From: Lysobacterales bacterium UBA2790
GTDB taxonomy: Bacteria; Pseudomonadota; Gammaproteobacteria; Xanthomonadales; Xanthomonadaceae
Assembly: GCA_002352135.1 (NCBI GenBank)
Contig: DEHW01000032.1
Location: forward strand, 1-5,372
DNA: 5,372 bases
Reading direction: 5' to 3'
Translations under genes and position numbers: made by a program
Notes under the pieces: model-generated
Told to the model about the DNA's origin: nothing
Databases searched by the model: none
What the model saw: only the letters and a program-made list of their open reading frames with translations
Shown here: positions 1 through 5,372 of the stretch, in pieces
Position numbering within the stretch: position 1 is the stretch's first letter
How the letters are laid out: the number at the start of each line of letters is the position of its first letter

Positions 1-39
1 ATCAGACGGGACTAGACAGCTAGCAACAACACCAATGGC

Positions 40-1215
40 GTGCAGATACAGGGCGCCAGTGTCGGCAGCGCAAGCAGCTATCAACTCTACCGAGCGGACG
101 GGCTGTGCGAAGACGTTTCGTCGGAAGACTTCCGCCTTGCGCAACACGGACCCGGCAGCACTCTGACAGACGACCACACGATCGGGGGCTTTGCGTATGC
201 CTATCGCATGCGTGCCGTGGGCGGCGATATCGAGGGCACGGCCTCTTCCTGCGTGGACACCGTTTCTTTGGACAGCTGCGAGCTGCCGCCACAGTTGTCG
301 TCGTCGCCCACCAGCGTCGATGCCAGCCATGTGAACTGTCGGATCGCACTCGACTGGGAGGACTCCGCATCGCGGTGCCCCACCGCCAGTGGTGTCAGCT
401 ATCGCGTGGAACGCGCCGGCACGCCCAGCATGGCAGGGGCTACCGAAATCGCAGCCAGCTTGAGCAGCTCCGCACTGAATGACGATTTGGTGAGCCAGAA
501 TCAGGTCAACTTCTATCGACTCTCCACCGAAGACTCTCTGGGTAACGAGGTTGTCGATACTCGCATCATCGCGGCGACGCCGTCTGGTCCCTTGGGTCCG
601 TCGGCGGCCGACTTCATCGATGACGTCGACAATCGTTCCTACGCGAGTCTGCAAGCCCCCTGGCAATACTCCACCTTGGCCAGCGCCGGCGGTTTCAGCT
701 ATCACAACGCGCCAGATGGCTCGAATTACGCGTCAAACACCTGCGCCTACCTCACCCTGCCGCCGTTGACACTGGGCGACGCGGGTTCGCTCAGCTTCAA
801 GGCTCGCTACAACCTTGAGGAAGAATGGGATGGCGTGGTGCTGGAAATTTCCACGGACGGTGGGGCGACTTGGTCAACGCTGACGCCAAACGGCGGCTAC
901 CCAAGCAGTTTTGCGCAAACCACCAATCCACCGGTCAATGCCTGCGGTTACCTCGAAACCCAACCCGCATTCAGTGGCAGCAGCGGCGGGCAATTCGTCA
1001 GTTACACCGCCAACTTGGCTGCCTACGCTGGCGACACCGTGCAACGGCGCTGGGCGTTCTCATCGGATCCGGGCTCGGAGGAAGCGGGCTTCTATCTCGA
1101 CGAGATCCGCATCCAGAGCGCGTACAACGTGATGTTCAAGAGCGGCTTTGAGGACGGTGAGCTTCCGGGCAGTGGTGGCACTGGCGATGTTCCGAGCTGT
1201 GAGATCGCGCCCTGA
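40..1215 (+). CDS. C-terminal part of a secreted multidomain protein (FN3-like modules, MAM/immune-inhibitor-A-like sandwich, GFE tail); N-terminus missing
   Basis: Numbered from the GTG at 40 the product has 391 residues, but this is probably not the real start. No Shine-Dalgarno precedes it, there is no signal peptide, and residues encoded just upstream (from 16) read smoothly into the first domain until an in-frame TAG at 13-15. Residues 1-75 and about 80-182 look like fibronectin-III-type beta modules (SSYQLYRADG at 12-21; VSYRVERAG at 119-127; FYRLSTEDSLGNE at 158-170). Residues about 190-360 resemble the beta-sandwich found in immune inhibitor A and MAM-like domains, with Y221HNAPDGSNY, LSFKARYNLEEEWDG and LEISTDGGATW (268-278), closing on FYLDEIRI. 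MFKSGFE (365-371) matches the C-terminal tail common on exported Xanthomonadales proteins. Eight cysteines suggest extracytoplasmic disulfides. Such regions usually form the accessory C-terminus of secreted peptidases or large surface proteins; no catalytic domain is visible here. The function is therefore unknown, while the secreted nature is fairly safe. It may be a gene cut by a contig edge or a pseudogene. Confidence 0.75.
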   Translation: MQIQGASVGSASSYQLYRADGLCEDVSSEDFRLAQHGPGSTLTDDHTIGGFAYAYRMRAVGGDIEGTASSCVDTVSLDSCELPPQLSSSPTSVDASHVNCRIALDWEDSASRCPTASGVSYRVERAGTPSMAGATEIAASLSSSALNDDLVSQNQVNFYRLSTEDSLGNEVVDTRIIAATPSGPLGPSAADFIDDVDNRSYASLQAPWQYSTLASAGGFSYHNAPDGSNYASNTCAYLTLPPLTLGDAGSLSFKARYNLEEEWDGVVLEISTDGGATWSTLTPNGGYPSSFAQTTNPPVNACGYLETQPAFSGSSGGQFVSYTANLAAYAGDTVQRRWAFSSDPGSEEAGFYLDEIRIQSAYNVMFKSGFEDGELPGSGGTGDVPSCEIAP

Positions 1216-1226
1216 TGTAGAAAACC

Positions 1227-1257
1227 GACGGCGCGCCAGAGTGCCTGGCGCGTCGTC
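1227..1257 (+). terminator. Strong GC-rich hairpin after the first gene, likely transcription terminator
   Basis: Arms 1227-1239 and 1245-1257 pair over 13 bp (12 Watson-Crick pairs plus one G-U) around a 5-base loop at 1240-1244. It starts 12 bases after the TGA at 1213-1215. No T-tract follows on the + strand, but an A-run (1221-1224) precedes it, so on the - strand it would resemble a classical intrinsic terminator. The position points to 3'-end formation for the upstream gene; the missing T-tract leaves open a role in mRNA stability instead. Confidence 0.55.
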
Positions 1258-1447
1258 TCGGGAGCACGAAAGGCCCGCAGGAAATGTCGTGCCAGACCGC
1301 GTCAATCAGGGCGGCGGGCGGGTTGCGAAACTCTCTCGCCCGAACCAGTGCGACTACTCGCCGCAGTTAACATCCCGCCGACGGAAGCCTGATTTAATCG
1401 GCCCTCTTTCTGCATTGACTGGTTGTTGTATCGATCAGCGACTGACT

Positions 1448-1454
1448 GGGAGGA
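1448..1454 (+). promoter_or_regulatory. Ribosome binding site of the kelch-propeller gene
   Basis: GGGAGGA lies 6 bases before the ATG at 1461. This near-consensus Shine-Dalgarno fixes that start over the other reading frame open through this region. The rest of the 245-base gap (1216-1460) holds the hairpin at 1227-1257, a weaker inverted repeat (1315-1320 with 1337-1342, 16-base loop) and no convincing -35/-10 pair. Confidence 0.75.
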
Positions 1455-1460
1455 CGCGTC

Positions 1461-3287
1461 ATGCGCACTTGGCCTATGCCCATCATCGTTCTACTGAGTG
1501 GCTTACTGAGCGCTGGGCTCGCCGCGGCCTGTGCTCTGCATTTGCGACCGATGCCTGGTCGGCAACACAGCCTCCCCAAGGCGGCCAACAGCGCGCATTG
1601 GGTCGGGCCCGCGCACTCCGGTTCCTGGTTCGACCCTGCCCGAAGCGGTGAAGGTTACGTACTGCAGATCCAGGACGATGGCACGGCAACGATGTTCTGG
1701 TTCACCTATCCGCCCGCAGGAAGCTCGGATGATCAGGCTTGGATCTTCGCGCCGGGCGGCGTCATCGAGGGTGACACGATCCGCTTTTCACAAACCTACA
1801 CGGCAAGCGGCCCCAAATTCGGCGACGACTACGACCCGGCGGATGTCCAGTTGGCCGCATGGGGCAGCATCACCATGAAGTTTGCTTCGTGCACCGAAGC
1901 GCAAGTCGAATGGGCGGGTCCACCCGAATGGGGCAGCGGCTCCCTCAACGTCGTCCGCGCATCGATCATCGATGAGATTGGCTGCGACCCACGATCCCAG
2001 ATCACCACCAGCGGCAGCAGGTCGATGCGTGGTATGCGCCAGATGAGTGCCTCCTGGTTCGATCCCTCCCACAACGGCGAAGGTTGGGTGGTGGAGGAGT
2101 TCAATCAGGATCTGGCAGTCATCTACTGGTTCACCTACGACGCCGCCGGAAGACCCGCATGGGTCGTTGGTTTGGGAACGCGATCCATCGATGCTGATCG
2201 GATGGAGTTCGTCGATGTCCTGCAACCCAAAGGGACGAGGTTCGGCGCGAACTTCAGTGCCGCGGATGTGCAGCGGCTGCCTTGGGGTAGCGTGCATCTG
2301 TCGTTCAGCGACTGTGGGCAGGCCGAACTCGACTACAACTCCACGGATCCTGAGTTTGGCTCGGGTAGTCTCCGACCGCTGCGACTCAATCGTCTGGCAA
2401 GTTCAGTCTGTCGCAATGCGCCTGCGCCAGCCCCCAGCGCCGCGCATTGGCAGACCGGCACGGCCATGCCGCAACCACAGTCGGAAGTGGCTTTTGCCCG
2501 CGATGATCGTTCGGTCTACGTGGTTGGCGGGTATGGAGACGTCCGCGGCCTGAAGCGCTACGACCTCGATAGCGGTCTATGGGCGGATTTGTCTGACCTG
2601 CCAGCTGGTCGGGATCACGCGCTGGCCGCGGTGTATGGCGGCAATCTCTATGCAACGGGAGGCTATCCCAATGGCGACGGCGCTCAGCATCAAACGGGCT
2701 GGCGCTATGTGGTCGCCGAGAACCGCTGGGAACACTTGCCCGGCTTGCCACCCGTCGAAGCGAGTGGCGCGGCGGCGCTGAACGGCTATCTCTATTTCGC
2801 CAGCAGCGCGGGCGAGCTTTACCAATATGACCCCCGGCGCGATGTCGCGCGTCGAATTGACGGAGATGGATTGTTATCCCGCGACCACTCCCAGTTGGTC
2901 GCGTTTCAGGGTGAGCTTTGGTTGCTGGGCGGCCGCAACGAACTCACTGGAGAGACCGCTGCCGTCTCGATCTTCGACCCCGCCAGCGAGCGCTGGCGGA
3001 GCGGGCCACGCATGCTCACGACGCGCGGTGGTTTCGCCGCTGCCGCCAACGACGATTATCTACTGGTGGCGGGTGGAGAGGCCATCTACGGTGCCTTGCT
3101 GCTGCGCAATGAAGTCGAGGTCATCGGCGCTGGACAGGAACGCTGGAATACGTTGCCGCCATTGCCTGTGGCGATTCACGGTGCTGCTGGCGCGATATCC
3201 GGCAAGCAGTTCTGGGTACTCGGCGGGTCCACCCGAGCGGGCGGCATCCGCAATGCGGGGCAGGTGCAGATCGTCCGTTGGGACTGA
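1461..3287 (+). CDS. Exported protein with two WFDP/GEG modules and a C-terminal kelch-like beta-propeller
   Basis: This is a complete 608-residue protein. Residues 1-25 form a signal peptide (Arg2, hydrophobic 8-23, then AAACA). Cleavage could follow Ala25 by signal peptidase I; a weak lipobox ending at Cys24 is an alternative. Two homologous modules follow, about 53-175 and 196-317. Each opens with SxSWFDPxxxGEG, continues with a W/YWFTY strand (80-83; 223-226), then a KFG/RFG...ADVQ...WGS block (119-135; 260-276), and ends in a GSGSL strand and a Cys. Each has a cysteine pair (C144/C175, C285/C317), probably a disulfide. A Pro/Ala linker (320-326) leads to a kelch-type propeller, about 328-608, with GG doublets at 356-357, 400-401, 490-491, 538-539 and 588-589, and W/L-P strand motifs between blades. 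The third blade (about 431-470) lacks its GG, giving six blades in all. Kelch propellers bind proteins or glycans, and no catalytic residues are evident. The role is unknown; a periplasmic or surface binding protein is the best guess. It appears to be transcribed alone, with a convergent gene downstream. Confidence 0.9.
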   Translation: MRTWPMPIIVLLSGLLSAGLAAACALHLRPMPGRQHSLPKAANSAHWVGPAHSGSWFDPARSGEGYVLQIQDDGTATMFWFTYPPAGSSDDQAWIFAPGGVIEGDTIRFSQTYTASGPKFGDDYDPADVQLAAWGSITMKFASCTEAQVEWAGPPEWGSGSLNVVRASIIDEIGCDPRSQITTSGSRSMRGMRQMSASWFDPSHNGEGWVVEEFNQDLAVIYWFTYDAAGRPAWVVGLGTRSIDADRMEFVDVLQPKGTRFGANFSAADVQRLPWGSVHLSFSDCGQAELDYNSTDPEFGSGSLRPLRLNRLASSVCRNAPAPAPSAAHWQTGTAMPQPQSEVAFARDDRSVYVVGGYGDVRGLKRYDLDSGLWADLSDLPAGRDHALAAVYGGNLYATGGYPNGDGAQHQTGWRYVVAENRWEHLPGLPPVEASGAAALNGYLYFASSAGELYQYDPRRDVARRIDGDGLLSRDHSQLVAFQGELWLLGGRNELTGETAAVSIFDPASERWRSGPRMLTTRGGFAAAANDDYLLVAGGEAIYGALLLRNEVEVIGAGQERWNTLPPLPVAIHGAAGAISGKQFWVLGGSTRAGGIRNAGQVQIVRWD

Positions 3288-3322
3288 GGTTCGAAATTAA
3301 CGCATTGGACTCTGTTACCAGC

Positions 3323-3340
3323 CCCCAACGCGAGCTGGGG
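3323..3340. terminator. Small hairpin between convergent genes, possible shared terminator
   Basis: In the 72-base gap between the kelch gene and the convergent pseudouridine synthase gene, CCCCA (3323-3327) pairs with TGGGG (3336-3340). After an A/C mismatch a C-G pair closes a GCGA loop, which has the GNRA pattern. Neither side has a T-tract, so termination is inferred from position only. Confidence 0.3.
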
Positions 3341-3359
3341 AAAGCGGAAAGCCTGCGAG

Positions 3360-4082
3360 TCAATTCCCGTCTTGCAACGACAGTCGTTCGACCGTTGACA
3401 AGTCGCGGAACTCGCCTTTACCCAAGCTGCCCAGCACAATCGGACCAATCGCAACTCTGATCAGACGCAGAACGTTCCAATCGCCACCGGACAGCAATCG
3501 ACGGATGTGTCGATTGCGCCCCTCATCCAGCACCACTTCCAGCCATGCGTTGCGGGCACCATGGCGCAGCAGGCGGATGCTGACCGCTCGCAGCACCTCG
3601 CCCCGATCCTGCACGCCGTCCTGCAACCGAAGCAACTGACTGGCATCCGGTATGCCATCAATCTGTACGTGGTAGGTCTTCAGTAGCGGCGTGCGTGGCT
3701 CGGTGATCGCCGCATTCCAGACCGGGTCATTGCTGAAAAGCAGCAGACCCTCACTGGCTTGATCCAGCCTTCCGGCCGGTGCCAACCAAGGTAGATCGTG
3801 GCCGTAGAAGCAGCGGTAGACGGTCTCCCTGCCGCGCTCGTCCTGCGTCGTCGTGACCAATCCGCGCGGCTTGTTCAAGGCGATGTAGCGTCGTTCCACA
3901 CTCTCGGCCAGACCTTCACCCATGACAATGTCGGACTGATCCAGGCGGGTCGGGAACTCGGGATCACGCACGATCCGTCCACCAACACGCACCTCGCCCG
4001 CTTTGATTCGCCGCTCTGCCTCGCTGCGCGAACACAAGCCACGCTTTGACAGCACACGAGCAAGCCCGTAGCGCGTCGTCAT
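3360..4082 (-). CDS. S4-domain pseudouridine synthase, RsuA/RluB/RluE/RluF family
   Basis: The 240-residue protein belongs to the family that converts specific uridines in ribosomal RNA to pseudouridine in the cytoplasm. An S4 RNA-binding domain occupies about residues 5-50 (ARVLSKRGLCSRSEAERRI). The catalytic domain begins with the ALNKPRG motif (68-74). The catalytic motif is PAGRLDQASEGLLLFSND (102-119), with Asp107 as the expected nucleophile. KTYHVQIDG (135-143) and EGRNRHIRRLL (187-197) are the other family signatures. The length is normal and nothing essential is missing. The ATG at 4082-4080 is preceded by GGCGGA (4094-4089) six bases upstream. The target site cannot be decided from the window: family members modify 16S (RsuA) or 23S (RluB/E/F) rRNA, so no symbol is given. 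It is divergent from the desaturase and convergent with the kelch gene, so it is probably transcribed alone. Confidence 0.93.
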   Translation of the reverse strand: MTTRYGLARVLSKRGLCSRSEAERRIKAGEVRVGGRIVRDPEFPTRLDQSDIVMGEGLAESVERRYIALNKPRGLVTTTQDERGRETVYRCFYGHDLPWLAPAGRLDQASEGLLLFSNDPVWNAAITEPRTPLLKTYHVQIDGIPDASQLLRLQDGVQDRGEVLRAVSIRLLRHGARNAWLEVVLDEGRNRHIRRLLSGGDWNVLRLIRVAIGPIVLGSLGKGEFRDLSTVERLSLQDGN

Positions 4083-4166
4083 CGATGTTCCGCCATCACG
4101 CTGGATTGACAGAGGTCTAGGACACGCGAGCAGGGGTTCACTGGCAAATCACCGCGGCTCACAACA
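4083..4166. promoter_or_regulatory. Divergent intergenic region, expected promoters for the pseudouridine synthase and the desaturase operon
   Basis: These 84 bases separate two divergent starts and must hold, or overlap, both promoters. A perfect TTGACA hexamer lies at 4106-4111 on the + strand, but no good -10 hexamer follows at 16-18 bases. The same bases form half of an imperfect inverted repeat, TTGAC-AGAG-GTCTA (4106-4119), which could be a regulator site. No clear -10 was found on either strand. Confidence 0.35.
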
Positions 4167-5150
4167 ATGGCCCTTGTGTTCCATCCGGTGGCAATGTCCA
4201 TGTCCGATTTCCCTGCCCCATCCACCTCGCGCCGTCTGCGCACAGCCATTATGCGATGGTTCGATACCACCTCCGGTGCGCAGACGCTCGATTTGTCAGC
4301 AACGCAGGGCATCGACTGGACGCGTGTCATCCCCTTCATCCTGTTGCATGTGGCCTGCATCGGGATCGTGTGGGTGGGTGTTTCGACGATCGCGGTGACC
4401 GTGGCACTTGCGCTGTATGCGCTGCGGATGTTCGCGATCACGGCGTTCTACCACCGCTATTTTTCGCACAAGGCATTCCGCACCTCGCGTGCGATGCAGT
4501 TTGTCTTTGCACTGGTCGGCGCGATGAGTGTGCAGCGCGGCCCCCTGTGGTGGGCGGCGCATCATCGTCATCATCACCGCCACTCGGATCAGCCTGCCGA
4601 TGTGCACTCGCCGGTCCAACATGGTTTCTGGCACAGCCACGTCGGCTGGTTTCTGCGTCGTGATGCATTTGCGACCGATCACGCGGCAGTCGCCGATCTT
4701 TCGCGCTTCCCCGAGTTGCGTTGGCTGGATCGTTTCGACACCGTGATTCCGGCACTCTTGGCGTTGTCGCTGTATCTGCTCGGCCATTGGCTGCAACACG
4801 CACATCCGGAACTGGGCACGTCTGGCGCGCAGTTACTGGTTTGGGGCTTCGTGGTCTCGACCGTGCTGCTCTTGCATGTGACGGTCAGCGTGAATTCGTT
4901 GGCGCATCGCGTTGGCTCGCGGCGCTACGACACGCGAGACAACAGCCGCAACAACTTCTGGCTGGCCTTGCTGACGTTCGGCGAAGGCTGGCACAACAAC
5001 CATCATCATTTTCCTGGCGCGGCGCGGCAGGGATTTCGCTGGTGGGAGATCGACATCACCTACTACGGCCTACGCCTGCTTGCACTGCTCGGCCTGATCT
5101 GGGACCTGAAGCCCGTTCCGCCAACCCTGCGCCGCGGCGGAGGGCACTGA
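4167..5150 (+). CDS. Membrane fatty acid desaturase (acyl-CoA delta-9-type, stearoyl-CoA desaturase family)
   Basis: The product is an integral membrane di-iron enzyme that would introduce a double bond, most likely delta-9, into a saturated acyl chain using oxygen and reducing equivalents. Numbered from the ATG at 4167 (327 residues), the histidine ligands are all present: H96-RYFS-H101 (HX4H), H133-RHHH-R within HHRHHHRHSD (HXXHH: 133, 136, 137), NSLAH (Asn243, His247) and EGWHNNHHHFP (His276, 279, 280). Other family signatures are WWAAH, DVHSP (145-149), HSHVGWFL (156-163) and RRYDTRDNSRNN. Hydrophobic spans at about 56-74, 76-93, 111-124, 192-208 and 221-240 fit the usual membrane fold. 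Start choice is uncertain: no good ribosome site precedes 4167, whereas GGTGG (4187-4191) lies 8 bases before the in-frame ATG at 4200, giving MSDFPAPS and 316 residues. The gene is followed after one base by an FAD oxidoreductase gene, so it heads an operon. The acyl substrate (CoA, ACP or phospholipid) cannot be read from the sequence. Confidence 0.93.
   Translation: MALVFHPVAMSMSDFPAPSTSRRLRTAIMRWFDTTSGAQTLDLSATQGIDWTRVIPFILLHVACIGIVWVGVSTIAVTVALALYALRMFAITAFYHRYFSHKAFRTSRAMQFVFALVGAMSVQRGPLWWAAHHRHHHRHSDQPADVHSPVQHGFWHSHVGWFLRRDAFATDHAAVADLSRFPELRWLDRFDTVIPALLALSLYLLGHWLQHAHPELGTSGAQLLVWGFVVSTVLLLHVTVSVNSLAHRVGSRRYDTRDNSRNNFWLALLTFGEGWHNNHHHFPGAARQGFRWWEIDITYYGLRLLALLGLIWDLKPVPPTLRRGGGH
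5139..5144 (+). promoter_or_regulatory. Ribosome binding site inside the end of the desaturase gene
   Basis: GGAGGG lies 7 bases before the ATG at 5152 and within the codons for the desaturase's glycine-rich C-terminus. It supports that start and translational coupling of the two genes. Confidence 0.75.
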
Positions 5151-5151
5151 C

Positions 5152-5372
5152 ATGCGCATCGCCGTCGTGGGCTCGGGCATCGCGGGAATGGGAGCGGCGT
5201 GGTTGCTGTCGCGGGCGCATGAGGTTGTGCTGTTCGAGGCGGACGAACGTCTTGGCGGTCACACCCATACTCACGAGGTCTGGCACGAGGATCGCCCTTA
5301 CTGCATCGACAGCGGTTTCATCGTCCACAACCGCGAGAACTACCCACTATTGACGCAGATGTTCGAGGAGCT
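5152..5372 (+). CDS. FAD-dependent amine-oxidase-like oxidoreductase (N-terminal 73 residues; runs off the window)
   Basis: The reading frame starts with MRIAVVGSGIAGMGAAWLLS, a dinucleotide-binding Rossmann motif (Gly7, Gly9, Gly12) with the expected acidic Glu29 at the end of the second strand (VVLFEA). ERLGGHTHT (32-40) and DSGFIVHN (53-60) are typical of the NAD/FAD-binding amine-oxidase-type dehydrogenases grouped as COG2907; most of the protein, usually a little over 400 residues, lies beyond the window. The ATG is one base after the desaturase TGA and has a good ribosome site at 5139-5144, so the genes are translationally coupled. From family knowledge, these enzymes cluster with DUF1365 proteins and cyclopropane-fatty-acid-synthase-like methyltransferases, and one relative is implicated in furan fatty acid synthesis in Rhodobacter. 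A role as an acyl-chain oxidoreductase acting on membrane lipids is therefore a reasonable inference. A true amine oxidase is less likely in this context. Confidence 0.88.
   Translation, partial: MRIAVVGSGIAGMGAAWLLSRAHEVVLFEADERLGGHTHTHEVWHEDRPYCIDSGFIVHNRENYPLLTQMFEE

Noticed and set aside
1315..1342. Inverted repeat CGGGCG / CGCCCG with a 16-base loop in the gap before the kelch gene
   Set aside because: The arms are only 6 bp with a long loop, which is expected by chance in GC-rich sequence.
1415..1431. TTGACT at 1415-1420 with TTGTAT at 1426-1431 as a promoter for the kelch gene
   Set aside because: The spacer would be only 5 bases, far too short for a sigma-70 promoter, and no better -10 follows at 16-18 bases.
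1148..1651. 167-codon + strand open frame bridging the gap between the first two genes
   Set aside because: It overlaps the ends of both well-supported genes, its product is Arg-rich with no domain or low-complexity logic, and it has no ribosome site. It is a by-product of high GC content.
1788..2297. 169-codon - strand open frame inside the kelch-propeller gene
   Set aside because: It is antisense to the duplicated WFDP modules, which show clear repeat conservation in the + frame. No ribosome site or domain supports it.
3360..4082. Assigning a specific symbol (rsuA, rluB, rluE or rluF) to the pseudouridine synthase
   Set aside because: The motifs prove the family, but residues that separate the subfamilies cannot be judged without an alignment.
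4296..4805. 169-codon - strand open frame inside the desaturase
   Set aside because: It lies wholly antisense to a gene with all catalytic motifs intact, and its product is Arg/His/Met-rich without recognisable features.
4721..5353. 210-codon + strand open frame overlapping the desaturase and the FAD oxidoreductase
   Set aside because: Its product is Arg/Ala-rich, whereas the competing frames encode conserved histidine boxes and a Rossmann GxGxxG motif.

Overview
The window looks like chromosomal DNA of a GC-rich gammaproteobacterium, most likely of the Xanthomonadales/Lysobacterales (Rhodanobacteraceae-like). This is inferred from three things. The first gene ends in a 'MFKSGFE' tail of a kind I associate with exported proteins of that order. 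The second gene carries two copies of a 'WFDPxxxGEG' module that I also associate with that order. The coding regions use strongly GC-biased third positions. No RNA gene, insertion sequence, CRISPR array or phage gene is visible.

Left part (1-3287, + strand): two genes for exported proteins. The first (to 1215) is the C-terminal part of a secreted multidomain protein. It has two fibronectin-III-like beta modules, an immune-inhibitor-A/MAM-like beta-sandwich and a short GFE tail. Its true N-terminus is not present: the protein-like reading frame continues upstream of the first possible start codon and meets an in-frame TAG at 13-15, close to the window edge. A strong 13-bp hairpin follows its stop codon. 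After a 245-bp gap comes a complete 608-residue exported protein with a signal peptide, two copies of the WFDP/GEG module and a six-blade kelch-like propeller.

Middle (3288-4082): a short gap with a weak hairpin separates the kelch gene from a convergent gene on the - strand. That gene encodes an S4-domain pseudouridine synthase of the RsuA/RluB/RluE/RluF family, a housekeeping RNA modification enzyme.

Right part (4083-5372, + strand): an 84-bp divergent intergenic region leads into a membrane acyl-CoA/acyl-lipid desaturase with all histidine boxes intact. One base after its stop begins an FAD-dependent amine-oxidase-like oxidoreductase, cut off by the window end, whose ribosome binding site lies inside the desaturase gene. 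The two are almost certainly co-transcribed. They look like the start of a lipid-modification operon; in many proteobacteria such FAD enzymes sit beside DUF1365 proteins and cyclopropane-fatty-acid-synthase-like methyltransferases. The rest of that operon lies beyond the window.

No wholly new system is evident. The points most worth a second look are the module-plus-propeller architecture of the 608-residue protein, the coupled desaturase/FAD oxidoreductase pair, and the interrupted reading frame at the left edge.
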